From: Ornithodoros turicata
Taxonomy: Eukaryota > Arthropoda > Arachnida > Ixodida > Argasidae
Direction: 5' to 3'
Length of the DNA: 64,000 nucleotides
NCBI RefSeq assembly: GCF_037126465.1
Contig: NC_088204.1
Span: forward strand, 21,830,804 to 21,894,803
How positions within the stretch are numbered: the stretch's first letter is position 1; each line of letters opens with the position of its first letter. This document shows positions 42,959-52,870 of the stretch, in pieces. A program made the translations under genes and the position numbers. The notes under the pieces are model-generated. The model saw only the letters and a program-made list of their open reading frames with translations, was not told where the DNA came from and made no database searches.

Positions 42959-44625
42959 GGTTTATAGAGATGTTAGCCAAGCTAGGGCTATGCCGTGGCT
43001 GCCCGCCTGTGCCCACGCGTCAGCTAACGTAGGGTCACTCTTTTGTCCCCTGCGGAAGTCAGATTGTAGCTGATTTGCCTCCTCACCGTCCTGCATCTCA
43101 ACAGCTAACACCTTGGCCGCATTTATCTCATCATGCTGTTCTTCTTCAAATTCTACCTCGTCAACAGTCTCGAGGATTTTCGCCGGTGCCACATTTAGGC
43201 CTACTTCCTGCTCCACAGTTATAATTCTGCCGGTCTCGGTTTCTAGTTTCTCTCCCTTCTGCTTAATTCATCATAATCCTCAGGGGTTAGTAATGCCCCA
43301 AGACCCTTAGCTAACTCCTCTGTAACTGCACATAGAGTTAGTACTTGTTGGTTTACATTTCCCTCTTTCCCTATTAAGCTGAGCGCGACGTACACCAGAT
43401 CAGCCGTGATCGCGGGCCCGAAAGCACCTCTCAGCTTGATTGTACCGCTGGTATCGGATAAACATCTTTCTGGCAGATCGTCCAAGCTAACTACCGTGAT
43501 GTCGGCACCCGAATCCAACCTGGCTTCTATTGCTTTGTCCCCGACCTTGAGACTCACGGTTTTTGCGTCTGCCTTATCTGTGCTTTCCCGCCCTTCCATG
43601 TCTAGGTGGTCTAGGCACGACACCCCCGCAACTAGCTTTGATGCTTCTTCCATTGCTTCAACAGTCTTTTCGTGCGTTTTCCTTTGTTTCGGCTGTGGGA
43701 AGTCCCTGACCATGTGACCCAGTGTGCCACAGTTGTAACATCTAGGGGGTTTCCTATCTCCTTTGTTCAGCGACCTTACTGACGCGCCTTGAGAATTTGC
43801 TTCGCGTTCGCTTGTGCCCCCTTGTCGTTACCACACCTTCTCGCTTTAATCCCCTACGGCCTTGATGGCTCTTTTCGTAGTTCTCGGCGAGTTCCGCAAT
43901 TTCCTTAGGCTGTAGCCATTCCTTTGTCTCATTCTGTACTACATAACTGCGCATGTCTTCGGACATAACGAGCTTCATCCTATCCGCAACTACTTTTAGA
44001 TCCACCATCGTTTCTATCTTTCGGCTCTTAACGTAATACGCAAACAGGGTTTCTAGCGTCGTTGCGAACTGGTTCCAAGATTCGCCTTCTCCCTTTCGAG
44101 CCGTGTTAAACTGCCTTTTGTACTCATTAGCAGTGAGCTTCAGCTCTTTCAGAATCAATTGCTTCAGATCCTCGTACTGCATTATCTCGCCATCAGATTG
44201 ACTAGCGACGAGCGTTCTGACCTTCTCATTTAGAAAGGGCAAGATAATTGTGCCCTGCACAGATTCCGGAATTTCAAGCGATGCGAAAAGCGTATCCACG
44301 TTTTTGAACCGTGCGGGCACCATGGCGTCTGACATTGGCATGGGCGCTAGTGCTGCTCTCAATTCTTTCGCGTATTTCCCAATCTTGCTCCGCGTCCCGC
44401 CAGCGCGCACGTCACTCCCGTTACCCGCCCGCACTCGCGCAAGTTTTAACCTTTCCAACTCAATCTGCAGCTGTAATGCCTGCAGCTCCATTTCTTTTTC
44501 TTTTCGTCGGACACTGCGTCTGTCCGAACACCCTTCGCCCCATTTTCGTCGATCACAACTTCCTCCGGAGTTACGCCTGGAGAATCCCTTTTATCCATTG
44601 ATCTGGTTGTTACCAACATGGTGAA
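42959..44625 (-). pseudogene. Gypsy-like gag/protease remnant with frameshifts
   Basis: On the minus strand gag begins near 44,619. The 43,754-44,491 part has an N-terminal helix (LQLQIELERLKLARVR) and a capsid-like middle; a zinc knuckle (CYNCGTLGHMVRDF, last cysteine replaced by F) and protease (RLDSGADITVV) follow at 43,243-43,760. Three frame breaks are visible: near 44,500 in an A-rich run, near 43,820 in a G run, and near 43,250 after protease. The remnant stops before reverse transcriptase, and no LTR was found. Confidence 0.75.
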
Positions 44626-44775
44626 CCTCGGAGAAAACAGGACAAAGTCCTACCTGCCTTTTTTGTCTTCCGTGATGGCTGGTGACGGATAAAAGCGACT
44701 GATTTTGCGCCCACTTTTATCAACGCCATCTGCATGGAGAGAGGCATGTTGGGAAGACTAATCGGCAACGCTTCC
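44626..44775. other. Short spacer before the minisatellite
   Basis: On the minus strand this would be leader of the gag remnant. No primer site was recognised. Confidence 0.3.
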
Positions 44776-44990
44776 GGTCAAGAGATCCAACGAGTCGCGA
44801 GATCCATCGAGTCAGGAGATCCAACCGGTCACGTGACAGGCGAGTCAAAAGATCCAGAGCGTCAAGAGTTCCATCCCGGTCAAGAGATCCAACGGGTCAA
44901 GAGATCCATCGAGTCAGAAGATCCAACCGGTCACGTGACGGACGAGTCAAGAGATCCAACCAGTCAAAGCGTCATACTGGTCAGGATTCC
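44776..44990 (+). repeat. GTCAAGAGATCC minisatellite, array 1
   Basis: About 13 diverged copies of a roughly 15-base unit, GTCAAGAGATCCAWC plus one or two bases, follow each other. A longer period containing CCAACCGGTCACGTGAC occurs twice. The same unit recurs at 47.27 kb. Confidence 0.8.
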
Positions 44991-45495
44991 CGACAGAAAA
45001 GAAAGTCTATCCCTTACCATGTTCATTGCAGAACGATTGCCCTGTACGTATTATTAAGTTAGGAAGTAATATGGCCGGTAACAGTGAATACTTTTCGGTT
45101 TTTTCTCTCTTCTTACCACACACGCACAAAAAAAAGTAAGCGAGAAAATACTGTGGTTGCGCTGTAGGTTACGGCGGCGAGTCGAGTCCCCCTTTTGCCT
45201 TTGCACGTTTATGCCCATTGTCCCTAGCGCCGTAACACGCTATGCCAGAACGGATGCTTGTTACCAAGAATATTGAGCTCTAGAGTTGGAGCCTCTGTTT
45301 GTATGTCTTCTTGTGTCTTCGTCCCTGTTTCGACTGCTCCTTGTTCTCCGAGAGAATATTGAGCTCAACTTACAAAGAATCGTAGGCCGCAGAGTTTAAA
45401 ACTTATCCTTGTCGCATTCTTTTCATTAGCCCCCACCCTTGTCAGGTTATTCTATTCTTTTACTGACCGTGCGGGAAAATACTGTCAGACTGTGC
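44991..45495. other. Unassigned stretch
   Basis: No gene or element was recognised. Confidence 0.3.
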
Positions 45496-46470
45496 TTTCC
45501 AATCAGAGGTGGGGAAATTACTTTTATTTTGTAATGCATTACCATTACTCATTACTTGTATAAAAAAACTAATGCATTACACTAGTCATTACTTTTTCGA
45601 TGTTAGTAATGCATTAGTAATGCCATTACTTCAACGAAGTAATGGCATTACTCTGGCATTACATTTACCTTTTAGGGCATAAGCCTCAAAGATGCTATGC
45701 ATAAGTTTTCCTCCTCGCTTTTTTGTTATAGGCAATAGCCACCCGAGTATCCCCCATCTTTTGCCGTACTGAACACTCGTTCACCGGAGGGAATAACTGA
45801 ATTTCTGTGTTGTATTGCATGAATAGTCTCTTCATTTTCGGGAACCCATCTAGCGATTCCAGGCTGCGATCCTTATAGCTTGCACCGAACTTTAAGATGT
45901 CTCCCATCCCAACTAACTGGCTCGATATACGCACTAAATTCGACCTACGAATGGGACAAGTCTTCACCCGCCGGCTCCATGTTGCCTTTTCGCTATGCCC
46001 AGCCCTAAAATTCTGTCCTTGCAGAAAAACGACCTCTGACAGCACAAGAGAAACTAACACGGTACCATACCAAAACAGCGAATCACTAGTGCAATTGTCA
46101 CTTGTTACCATAATAGAGGCTATGTTTCTTTTTCGTTGATTATCCTCTACTCCAAATGCGTACAGGAGAAAATCGGTGATACCATCATGGACACTTGTGA
46201 CACACACCGCCGACTGTTGAACTGGGCCCTTCTCTTTCTTTGTTGCCCTGAAACCTGGATGTGTTCCCAATCTTCACGTGGCGCAATGAACATTCGACAA
46301 AAGTAATGAGTAATGCCACCCTGCATTACCCAGTCGCAATGTAATGCATTACCATTACTCATTACTTGCTGGCAAAATGTAATTCATTACCATTACTCAT
46401 TACTCAAAAGTAATGCATTACCGGTAATGCATTACTTTGTAATGCATTACTCCCCACCTCTGTTTCCAAT
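45496..46470 (-). mobile_element. hAT element, 959 bp, with perfect 8-bp target duplication
   Basis: The element is 45,504-46,462. It starts CAGAGGTGGGGAAATTAC and ends GTAATGCATTACTCCCCACCTCTG-like (last 11 bases CCCCACCTCTG). TTTCCAAT is repeated exactly at 45,496-45,503 and 46,463-46,470. Both subterminal regions are dense in TAATGCATTA motifs. A 191-codon minus-strand ORF inside (45,695-46,270) ends with LFMQYNTEIQLFPPVNE, similar to the C-terminal dimerisation region of hAT transposases, so the copy is an internally deleted derivative. Confidence 0.9.
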
Positions 46471-47067
46471 CAACATTGACCTGTCACGTTCATTGACCTC
46501 AACCCCAAAATGCAGGGAATACTGCTGGACTCAGAGCTCTCTTTGTACTTGTGTCCATTGGCGCAGCCGTCCCCACGTTATGCCAGAACTGAAGTTTGTT
46601 ACCAATAATAATGGGCCCAGCCGTAAACTGCTTTGCCTTTGTCCGAAACACACACACAAAGATGTTCGGGCATATCAAGCTATCTTTCGTATCCTGAGAG
46701 AGTCCATGATCGTACGGTTCCGCCATGTAGAACGTGTGTCCACAACAGCGACTTGGCTCTTCGACTATGAGCCTGCTGTGATACGAGAAGTGTTTGAAAC
46801 AGCAGCCGGCCCACCCAATGTGAGTGTACGTAGCCCACGCTAACTATAGAAATAATCTCTAACACGAAGCGCTGAAAAAAAAAAAAAAAAGAAGACAGCA
46901 CTCCTATAAATTTTGTGTTACAAACAGGTCGATCTTACAATGCAACCACCTGTTTTTAACACAAATGACATGAGAGAGCTGTCGGCTTTTCTTTGACTGC
47001 GCTATGTGTTACAAAGTAACTAAGTCAATAAAAATGAGATGTTGATTTGCCACCTGCATTTGTATTC
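46471..47067. other. Unassigned stretch
   Basis: An A run lies at about 46,875-46,891. A 176-codon plus-strand ORF (46,313-46,843) starts inside the hAT element and has no motif. No gene is supported. Confidence 0.35.
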
Positions 47068-47069
47068 TA

Positions 47070-47187
47070 CAGGGTGGGCCATTTATATGGATACACCTTA
47101 ATAAAATGGGAGTGGTTGGTGATATTAACTTCCTGTTTGTGGCACATTAGTATATGTGAGGGGGGAAACTTTTCAAGATGGGTGGTA
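47070..47187 (+). mobile_element. Mariner/Tc1-type transposon end, truncated
   Basis: TA precedes CAGGGTGGGCCATTTATATG, followed by ATACACCTTAATAAAATGGG. This start matches, as I remember it, a TA-targeting element found in fish, lamprey and other distant animals. Similarity appears to stop near AAGATGGGTGGT at 47,187. No opposite end was found. Confidence 0.55.
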
Positions 47188-47265
47188 CCCCCCACGTAAA
47201 ACGGGTTCCTTGTATTTCGATACGGGTCATTTCTGCTTAGCGATGTTAGAGTTAACGACGTCACA

Positions 47266-47430
47266 CAAAGGGGTCAAAAGATCCAAGGCTGGCGAACCCT
47301 CAGACGAGTCAAGAGATCCAACCGGGTCAAAAGATCCAACGGGTCAAGAGATCCTCCGAGTCAAGAGATCCATCCGTGGATCTCTTGACTCGATGGATCT
47401 CTTGACCCGTTGGACCTCTTGACGTGGAAT
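47266..47430 (+). repeat. GTCAAGAGATCC minisatellite, array 2, ending in a hairpin
   Basis: Direct copies of the unit at 47,270-47,370 meet an inverted stretch. ACGGGTCAAGAGATCCTCCG...GAGATCCA faces TGGATCTCTTGACTCGATGG...GACCCGT, giving arms of about 34 bases around a very short loop near 47,373. Confidence 0.8.
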
Positions 47431-47544
47431 CGATTGGCAAGGAGAGCGACAGAACCTCTTCTTCGTAACAGACGGCTGCCGGTATGAACTTTTAATCACG
47501 TAACGTAAGTATAGATGGAATCAAAAATAAAATTCGCAAAGATA

Positions 47545-47935
47545 TACAGGGTGTCCCAGAAAACGTGTTACTGAATTTTACTAAAAAAACTACGCCACAT
47601 AGAATCATGGTGTCAACGGCATTTGTTCTTCCTAGGTTTTTGCCATCTCCTGATGTGCCTGTCATGTAACCTAAGTTTAATTATGTAAATTTTTGCAAAG
47701 TAAAGGTCACTTGTTTACCCCACCAATGTGAAGAGCGTGTCGAATTTCCTCAAATTAATTATAATTGACAGGAATGTTGAGGAGCTATCATACCGGAAAA
47801 AATCGCTGGGAAAAAATCATGCTCTACGGAGCTCGCAGAGGATAGCGCCCGGCAAATTTTTCAGCGGAACCATTGTCAGTCCGACGAAAGGAGGTTGGAA
47901 ACCCAGCCCACACCGGCATGGCAGAAAGAGATAAC
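47545..47935 (+). repeat. GGGTG-type single end and dispersed repeat body
   Basis: TATACAGGGTGTCCCAGAAA begins like the ends of the GGGTG-ended elements, but no inverted partner lies within 1.5 kb. This is a solo or truncated end. Confidence 0.4.
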
Positions 47936-48595
47936 ACAGACATAGTTTATCGCGTCTGGCCTCGGCCGGGACCATACCTTCTCTCTCTCAATTTCAGGAA
48001 CTGTCACTTTTTCTACTATCATTCTGTGAGGCCCGCGAACGCAAATGCGCTAGTTGAAATAGGTGTATCCGCGCACATTGAGAATATCCGCACGTTCGCG
48101 ATCACTGCATTTGTAAAGAAAAATCGACATGACGAAAAAGTTATGTTACAAACGTTTTTACTGTTCAGCATTTACTTTTCTTTACTTTTACCTGCCGATG
48201 CTTCGACTCTAGTCGGCGAACACTGAAGAACGCCCTCGCGAAACTTGACAACCGACCTTTTAGTGTTGAGAAGATACTGGGGAGCTGGCTAAGGCAGCAC
48301 CAGCCACTTGCGCTGTGTGCACTGACGAAATACCTCGACGACATACGTGCTGGAATAATCTTTTAAATCATTCACTGCTTTCACACGTCAAGCGTTCCTA
48401 CGTTTCCTTTTTCTTTTCTTTCTATTTCTAATCTAATCTAATCTACTTCTCAGCATAGAAACTATCTGGTAAATGTAAGGAATGGCACACTTGGGCACAA
48501 TTTTGTTTTCACTGCGTGATCCCGATTCCATAAGGGGACATATCGACAACAACAACAACATAGATGAATGGATGACGAGGATGACGTGCACATAT
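47936..48595. other. Unassigned stretch
   Basis: A (CAA)n run lies at about 48,548-48,560. No gene is supported. Confidence 0.35.
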
Positions 48596-48950
48596 CGAGG
48601 CTGCGTTCCAAAAAACTCGCGCCCGCGAAGCCGCCTGACTAGGCAGCTGAGTAGACCCCTTTGCTTGTCACTATTGGAACAGGCTTGCCTAGCCGAGGCG
48701 CCTGTGGCGCCATCTCGTTGCTCGCGCAAGAAATGTGTACGGCGCAAGCGCAGCAGGTACTAGAGTTTCCCGCTGTCAGCCATCCCGGCTGTCAGATGGT
48801 CAGGCGTATAACTAGACTGCATCAATGCGCACTAGGCGGTAGCCGACTGAATAGCGGACTTGGCGAGATTTGGAACGAGGCTTAACATGGCGGCACTTCC
48901 GGTTAGACCGCTAGGCAGTCGACTAACCGGGGTATTGGAACGCAGCCCGA
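48596..48950. mobile_element. MITE, 349 bp, with 13-bp ends and 3-bp CGA duplication
   Basis: The element is 48,599-48,947. It begins GGCTGCGTTCCAA and ends TTGGAACGCAGCC. CGA flanks both sides (48,596-48,598 and 48,948-48,950). A 3-bp duplication and GG...CC ends suggest the PIF/Harbinger group, though that group usually prefers TWA. Confidence 0.7.
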
Positions 48951-49936
48951 GAGAAATACTATTTGCGCATAAAATACGGACAGCCGCGCGCACCGCCGCC
49001 GAAGCGTACGATTTTGCCCGCATTTTGTCAGCGCGCATTTCAAAACATTTTATTTTTATTCGTAAAACACCAGGATGTCGCGCGGATCCACGGTTATATA
49101 ACCGCACCCGCACGGACGGCAAACTATACGGCAGTTTCCTAGAAAGCAGCCATCTTGCCTGACGTCACCCGGTCGCCATTACTGCAGTCGCCATTACTGC
49201 GTCATGGCCGCGCCCAGTGATATGTGCCGAAACCAACGTATAAGACAGGGGGCGCTGTAGATGGTGTGTTACGCCCATCACGGCCGACTACTACCTTGTA
49301 TGCTGGTAAAGGAAGTTCTTTGGAATGTTGTAAGGTATTTGGTGGGTATTGGAGTGTGCTGGGAAAACGCCTGGGACGGAACGTTACTCTGGGGCTCCAG
49401 TCTGCGTGTCAGTCGATAGTACTTTTTTTCCTTTCTTTCTCTCTCACATGTTGCGGACTCCCTCGTTGTGGAAAAGATCGTACTAGCTTGCGAAATGGCC
49501 GCAATGGATTCAGGTTGCGAAGGGTACAGCATATCTGTACAGCCACTGTCATGGTGTTCGCTCCGGGCCATTGCAATCTTCCTTTGGAAAAACGTAGGGG
49601 GGAGATACTTTCCAACGACCTGCACAAACCACATTCCCGCTTCACGGTGAAGGCTTCACCGCTAAGATGAAGTTGACGCGCAAGACACGGGACGAGCGTC
49701 ATTTGCCCAGAACAACTTTCGCACGGGGCGTGCAAGACGCATCAGGGAGCAGTGTTGTGTGTACGGGGATCACGTGAGCACAACAGGGCTCAAAAAAACA
49801 AAAAAAACAAAAACAAAAAAACAAAAACAAAAAACACAAACAAAAAAACAAAACAACAACTTGACAAAAAAACAACAACAAAAAACAAAGAAAAACAACA
49901 GGGTGGTGTTGTGTGATCCTTCTAGGGAACAGCTTG
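48951..49936. other. Unassigned stretch with an A-rich CAAAA tract
   Basis: A long run of A with scattered C lies at 49,783-49,904 and may be the tail of a retroelement. Upstream ORFs (48,860-49,162 and 49,224-49,670) have no motif and no splice support. Confidence 0.35.
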
Positions 49937-50850
49937 CAGAGTTCGAGGTAACTCGTTACAAGTAACTCGTTACTGTAACCGAGTTCCTTTTTTCGGTAAC
50001 TTGTAACTTAACTCGGTACTTTTGCACCGTGGTAACTTTCAGAGGAACTCGTTCCTTTTTCAGGTAACTTTGCCAACGTAACTTAAGTTACGTTCCAAGT
50101 TACTTTTAACTCGCTTTTCACTCGCGTCCACATATTTTCTTGTTGTCTCTCCGATTCCTTCGTGGCATTTTTTCCCATAAAACGTGATATTCAATCAATG
50201 ACAGTATTTTATTCAGGAAGTAAGAACCGCTGCCATTGAAATGAAGCTGACCCATTGTGCGCCCACAGGGAGTAAGATGCAAAGCGTTCGAATAGATCTC
50301 TACCAGAGAAACGTCATCATCACATTGGTAGACAGACTGAAACCGAAACAAATCGGAAGGAGAGGGCTGGGTTCCACGAACGGGCACTTGTTCGCTGCCA
50401 CTGAAAGAAAAGCAGGGCAGAGGGTCGCGTCCCTTTAATGGACCATATCGTAATCCCCTCAAGACGTGGCTTTCGGGCGCAACCCTGTTCACCTCTAGCT
50501 GCGAGTGTACTTCAATTCTAACAAATTTGTCGCGCTGTCGAACACAATGACGTCATTTGTTTACAAACAGGGAGAGGTCTATTGTTGGACATATACGAAA
50601 ACGATCTAAGCGTGTTGCACTCCTCCGCAGGCAACTCAAGGTCTAACTCAGCTGCTCACGCGCGCTGCGCCTGCGTAATGCTATTTTGTGTCCGAAGTAA
50701 CTTGGAAGTAACTCGTTCTTTTTTTCTAAGTAACTCAGTAACTGCGAGTTACATTTCAAGCTGAAGAACTTCGTTATTAACTTAGTTACATTTTGCACAC
50801 GGTAACTTAACTTGTAACGAGTTCCTTTTGACGGGTAACTTCTCAATCTA
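49937..50850. mobile_element. hAT-type element with GTAACTCGTTAC-rich ends, right end decayed
   Basis: It begins CAGAGTTCGAGGTAACTCG, close to the start of the element at 58,186. GTAAC and AGTTAC motifs fill 49,945-50,110 and, inverted, 50,695-50,850. The right terminal CTCTG and a target duplication were not found. Confidence 0.6.
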
Positions 50851-51203
50851 TGGTTTATCGCATCGTTCCCTCTCCTTCCGTTTGGTGGCGGTGCTATCCG
50901 TCTAGTTTTAGTCGGTAATGTACCTACCTCATGTTGTAGCTCTGATTTCAAAAAAATAAAGTTGCAAGCACATTATGCAGCTAACGACTGGCTGTCTTTT
51001 ATTCTTGTATGCCGTATTTAACGCATTTATTAACATATATTTTTTATATAATGTGTTTATGACTACGTTTCTATTCGACAAGCAGGGACTCCAGATGTTG
51101 AAACCAGTGAATGACTGTCACCCAATAAACGATGAGGAAGTGGGTGGTACAGCTTTACTCTAAAAAACAATTTAGTTTCTCCTAGCTCTAGCTCTGCTCG
51201 GAA
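50851..51203. other. Unassigned stretch upstream of the orphan ORF
   Basis: It is AT-rich and without motif. No promoter can be pointed to. Confidence 0.3.
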
Positions 51204-51686
51204 ATGGGGTTCTTTTCGCGGATTTTTCGTCGTCAACCGGTCCACCCGAGCGTTTTGCTCGCGATTCTCGAGGCCATAGCGTGGAATCTGGAGAGAGGTG
51301 CACCGGATGTGTTTCCGGAGATCCGGAAAAATTTGCGCAGCTTTTCCAGATCCGAGGGCTGCATTGAAGAGCATGTAGCCCTTCTGACTGCTCACGTCGG
51401 AAGCCGTATCCCGGGCATCAGTGAAGGCTGCCTTGACATCATCGCAAAAATCCTACGCAGCTACTCCAAAAAACTCGGCTACATGGACATAGCAAGGATA
51501 GCTCGTTGTCTTCTGCTGTGTGACCCTCTCAACGAAGACATCGGGAAGAAGGTACGTGGCCTGGTCGCAGACATCTTTCTCAGGCACCGGATGGCTGCCG
51601 TTGACTACACCCGCGGCTTATTGTTCAAGGTAGACGACGTCACGGCTGCACGAATCAGAGCGCTCACGGGCATCTACATGAGCTAG
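51204..51686 (+). CDS. Uncharacterised intronless ORF, 160 codons
   Basis: The frame starts at an ATG and ends TAG. I do not recognise the product. It begins MGFFSRIFRRQP, a short basic stretch with a glycine at position 2. Most of the rest is predicted by eye to be helical, for example LLAILEAIAWNLERG and DIIAKILRSYSKKLGY. No signal peptide, membrane segment, zinc or catalytic motif is visible. The ORF is more GC-rich than its AT-rich surroundings and is uninterrupted, which suggests either a real single-exon gene, a retrocopy or an integrated foreign sequence. Chance is less likely at this length but not excluded. Confidence 0.5.
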   Translation: MGFFSRIFRRQPVHPSVLLAILEAIAWNLERGAPDVFPEIRKNLRSFSRSEGCIEEHVALLTAHVGSRIPGISEGCLDIIAKILRSYSKKLGYMDIARIARCLLLCDPLNEDIGKKVRGLVADIFLRHRMAAVDYTRGLLFKVDDVTAARIRALTGIYMS

Positions 51687-52022
51687 ACGCGCTCGCTATC
51701 CGTCTGCCTTGTGGTCGTATCATTATTTCACGTGGTGACACCCCTGTCACATCATCTCTTCATCTTATCACCCTCTCATCTTCCACAAGGTAGTCAGGGA
51801 GCGAAAGTCCAACCTGCAGCCTCCACGCGGTGCTCCCGGACCCCGGAGGTCCTCGTCTCCGGGGGCTAATGGCAGGCAATGGCTCCCACGAGCCATCTTG
51901 TCTTCACGTCTGCCATTGTTACGAAAGGTCATCTACGACAGCAACAGCGTATATGATACATGCATCAGTTAACAACACAGAGTATGGAGCGTTTCAGAGG
52001 CGTCAAGCTGCACCGGAGTGAC
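51687..52022. other. Stretch between orphan ORF and host repeat
   Basis: CGGACCCCGGAGGTCCTCGTCTCCGGGGGC near 51,838 could fold into a GC-rich hairpin. No gene is supported. Confidence 0.3.
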
Positions 52023-52574
52023 CCAAAGAAAAGCAATTACTGCTAAAGAAGCATATGATGACAAAATGGGTACGACCAGACACTGGTCGCACAGCAAGTC
52101 TTCGGCAGCCTCCACACTGTACACTCTGAGAAAAAAAGGAGTCGAACCGGAGTTTTAAGTAGTTTTATGCCCCCTACTGCATACAAACTCCCAGTTAACA
52201 CCCTTGCAACCCCTACCCCATATGCAATTTTCTGTTTTACTCTTTGTTTACTCCCACAACTCACATTTTACTCCCCAGACGGAATAACGCATATGTGAAT
52301 TCTATGATTTAACCGATGGAAGACTTAGAGTAATGCTCTCTGGGCCCTCGAGGTGTATGGAAATAAATAAATAAAAACTTAGTCAATTGATTTGATTAAT
52401 TAAGAAATTACTTTTATGCCCTGTCGTTTAACCCGATATGTTGCAAGATATTATCAGGGACGGATTTTGGTGTTGTTTCATTTTTTTTTATAAAAGCTGT
52501 AATGCCTGAATGCACTATAACCTCTTGGTCGCACAAAGAGAGAAAGAAAATATATGTATATGAAAAGCTCTTGC

Positions 52575-52580
52575 TTTATT
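52575..52580 (-). promoter_or_regulatory. Candidate polyadenylation signal of the Tnp2-like gene
   Basis: AATAAA on the minus strand, about 290 bases after the stop codon and inside the transposon end. Confidence 0.5.
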
Positions 52581-52870
52581 TGTAGTAGGACACCATGTAT
52601 AGCAAACTACATATTATATGTGAGAAACTTGCAATACATGTATACAAATACAGCATGACAATATCAAATTGCAAAAACAATCAAACATGTGTTTATAAAC
52701 GTAATCAATTAGCGTAGGATTTTTCCACAGTTGAAGAAATTTAGAAGGTCTCTTGACTGCTACAGGAAAGCAAAAAGAACATGTCAGTCATGTTTGGCTA
52801 TATATCAGCAGGGTCCCTTGGTTCTTTTTTTCAACCACATAGCATGTTACTCTGATCACGCCTCCATGTA

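Noticed and set aside
44776..44990. A coding tandem-repeat protein (107-codon ORF at 44,734-45,057)
   Set aside because: The 15-base unit is a multiple of three, so the frame stays open by arithmetic; diverged units and the inverted second array argue for a minisatellite.
46313..46843. A 176-codon ORF
   Set aside because: It begins inside the hAT end and runs into unrelated flank, with no domain.
48860..49670. ORFs of 100 and 148 codons as first exons of a gene
   Set aside because: No splice partner and no recognisable protein family.
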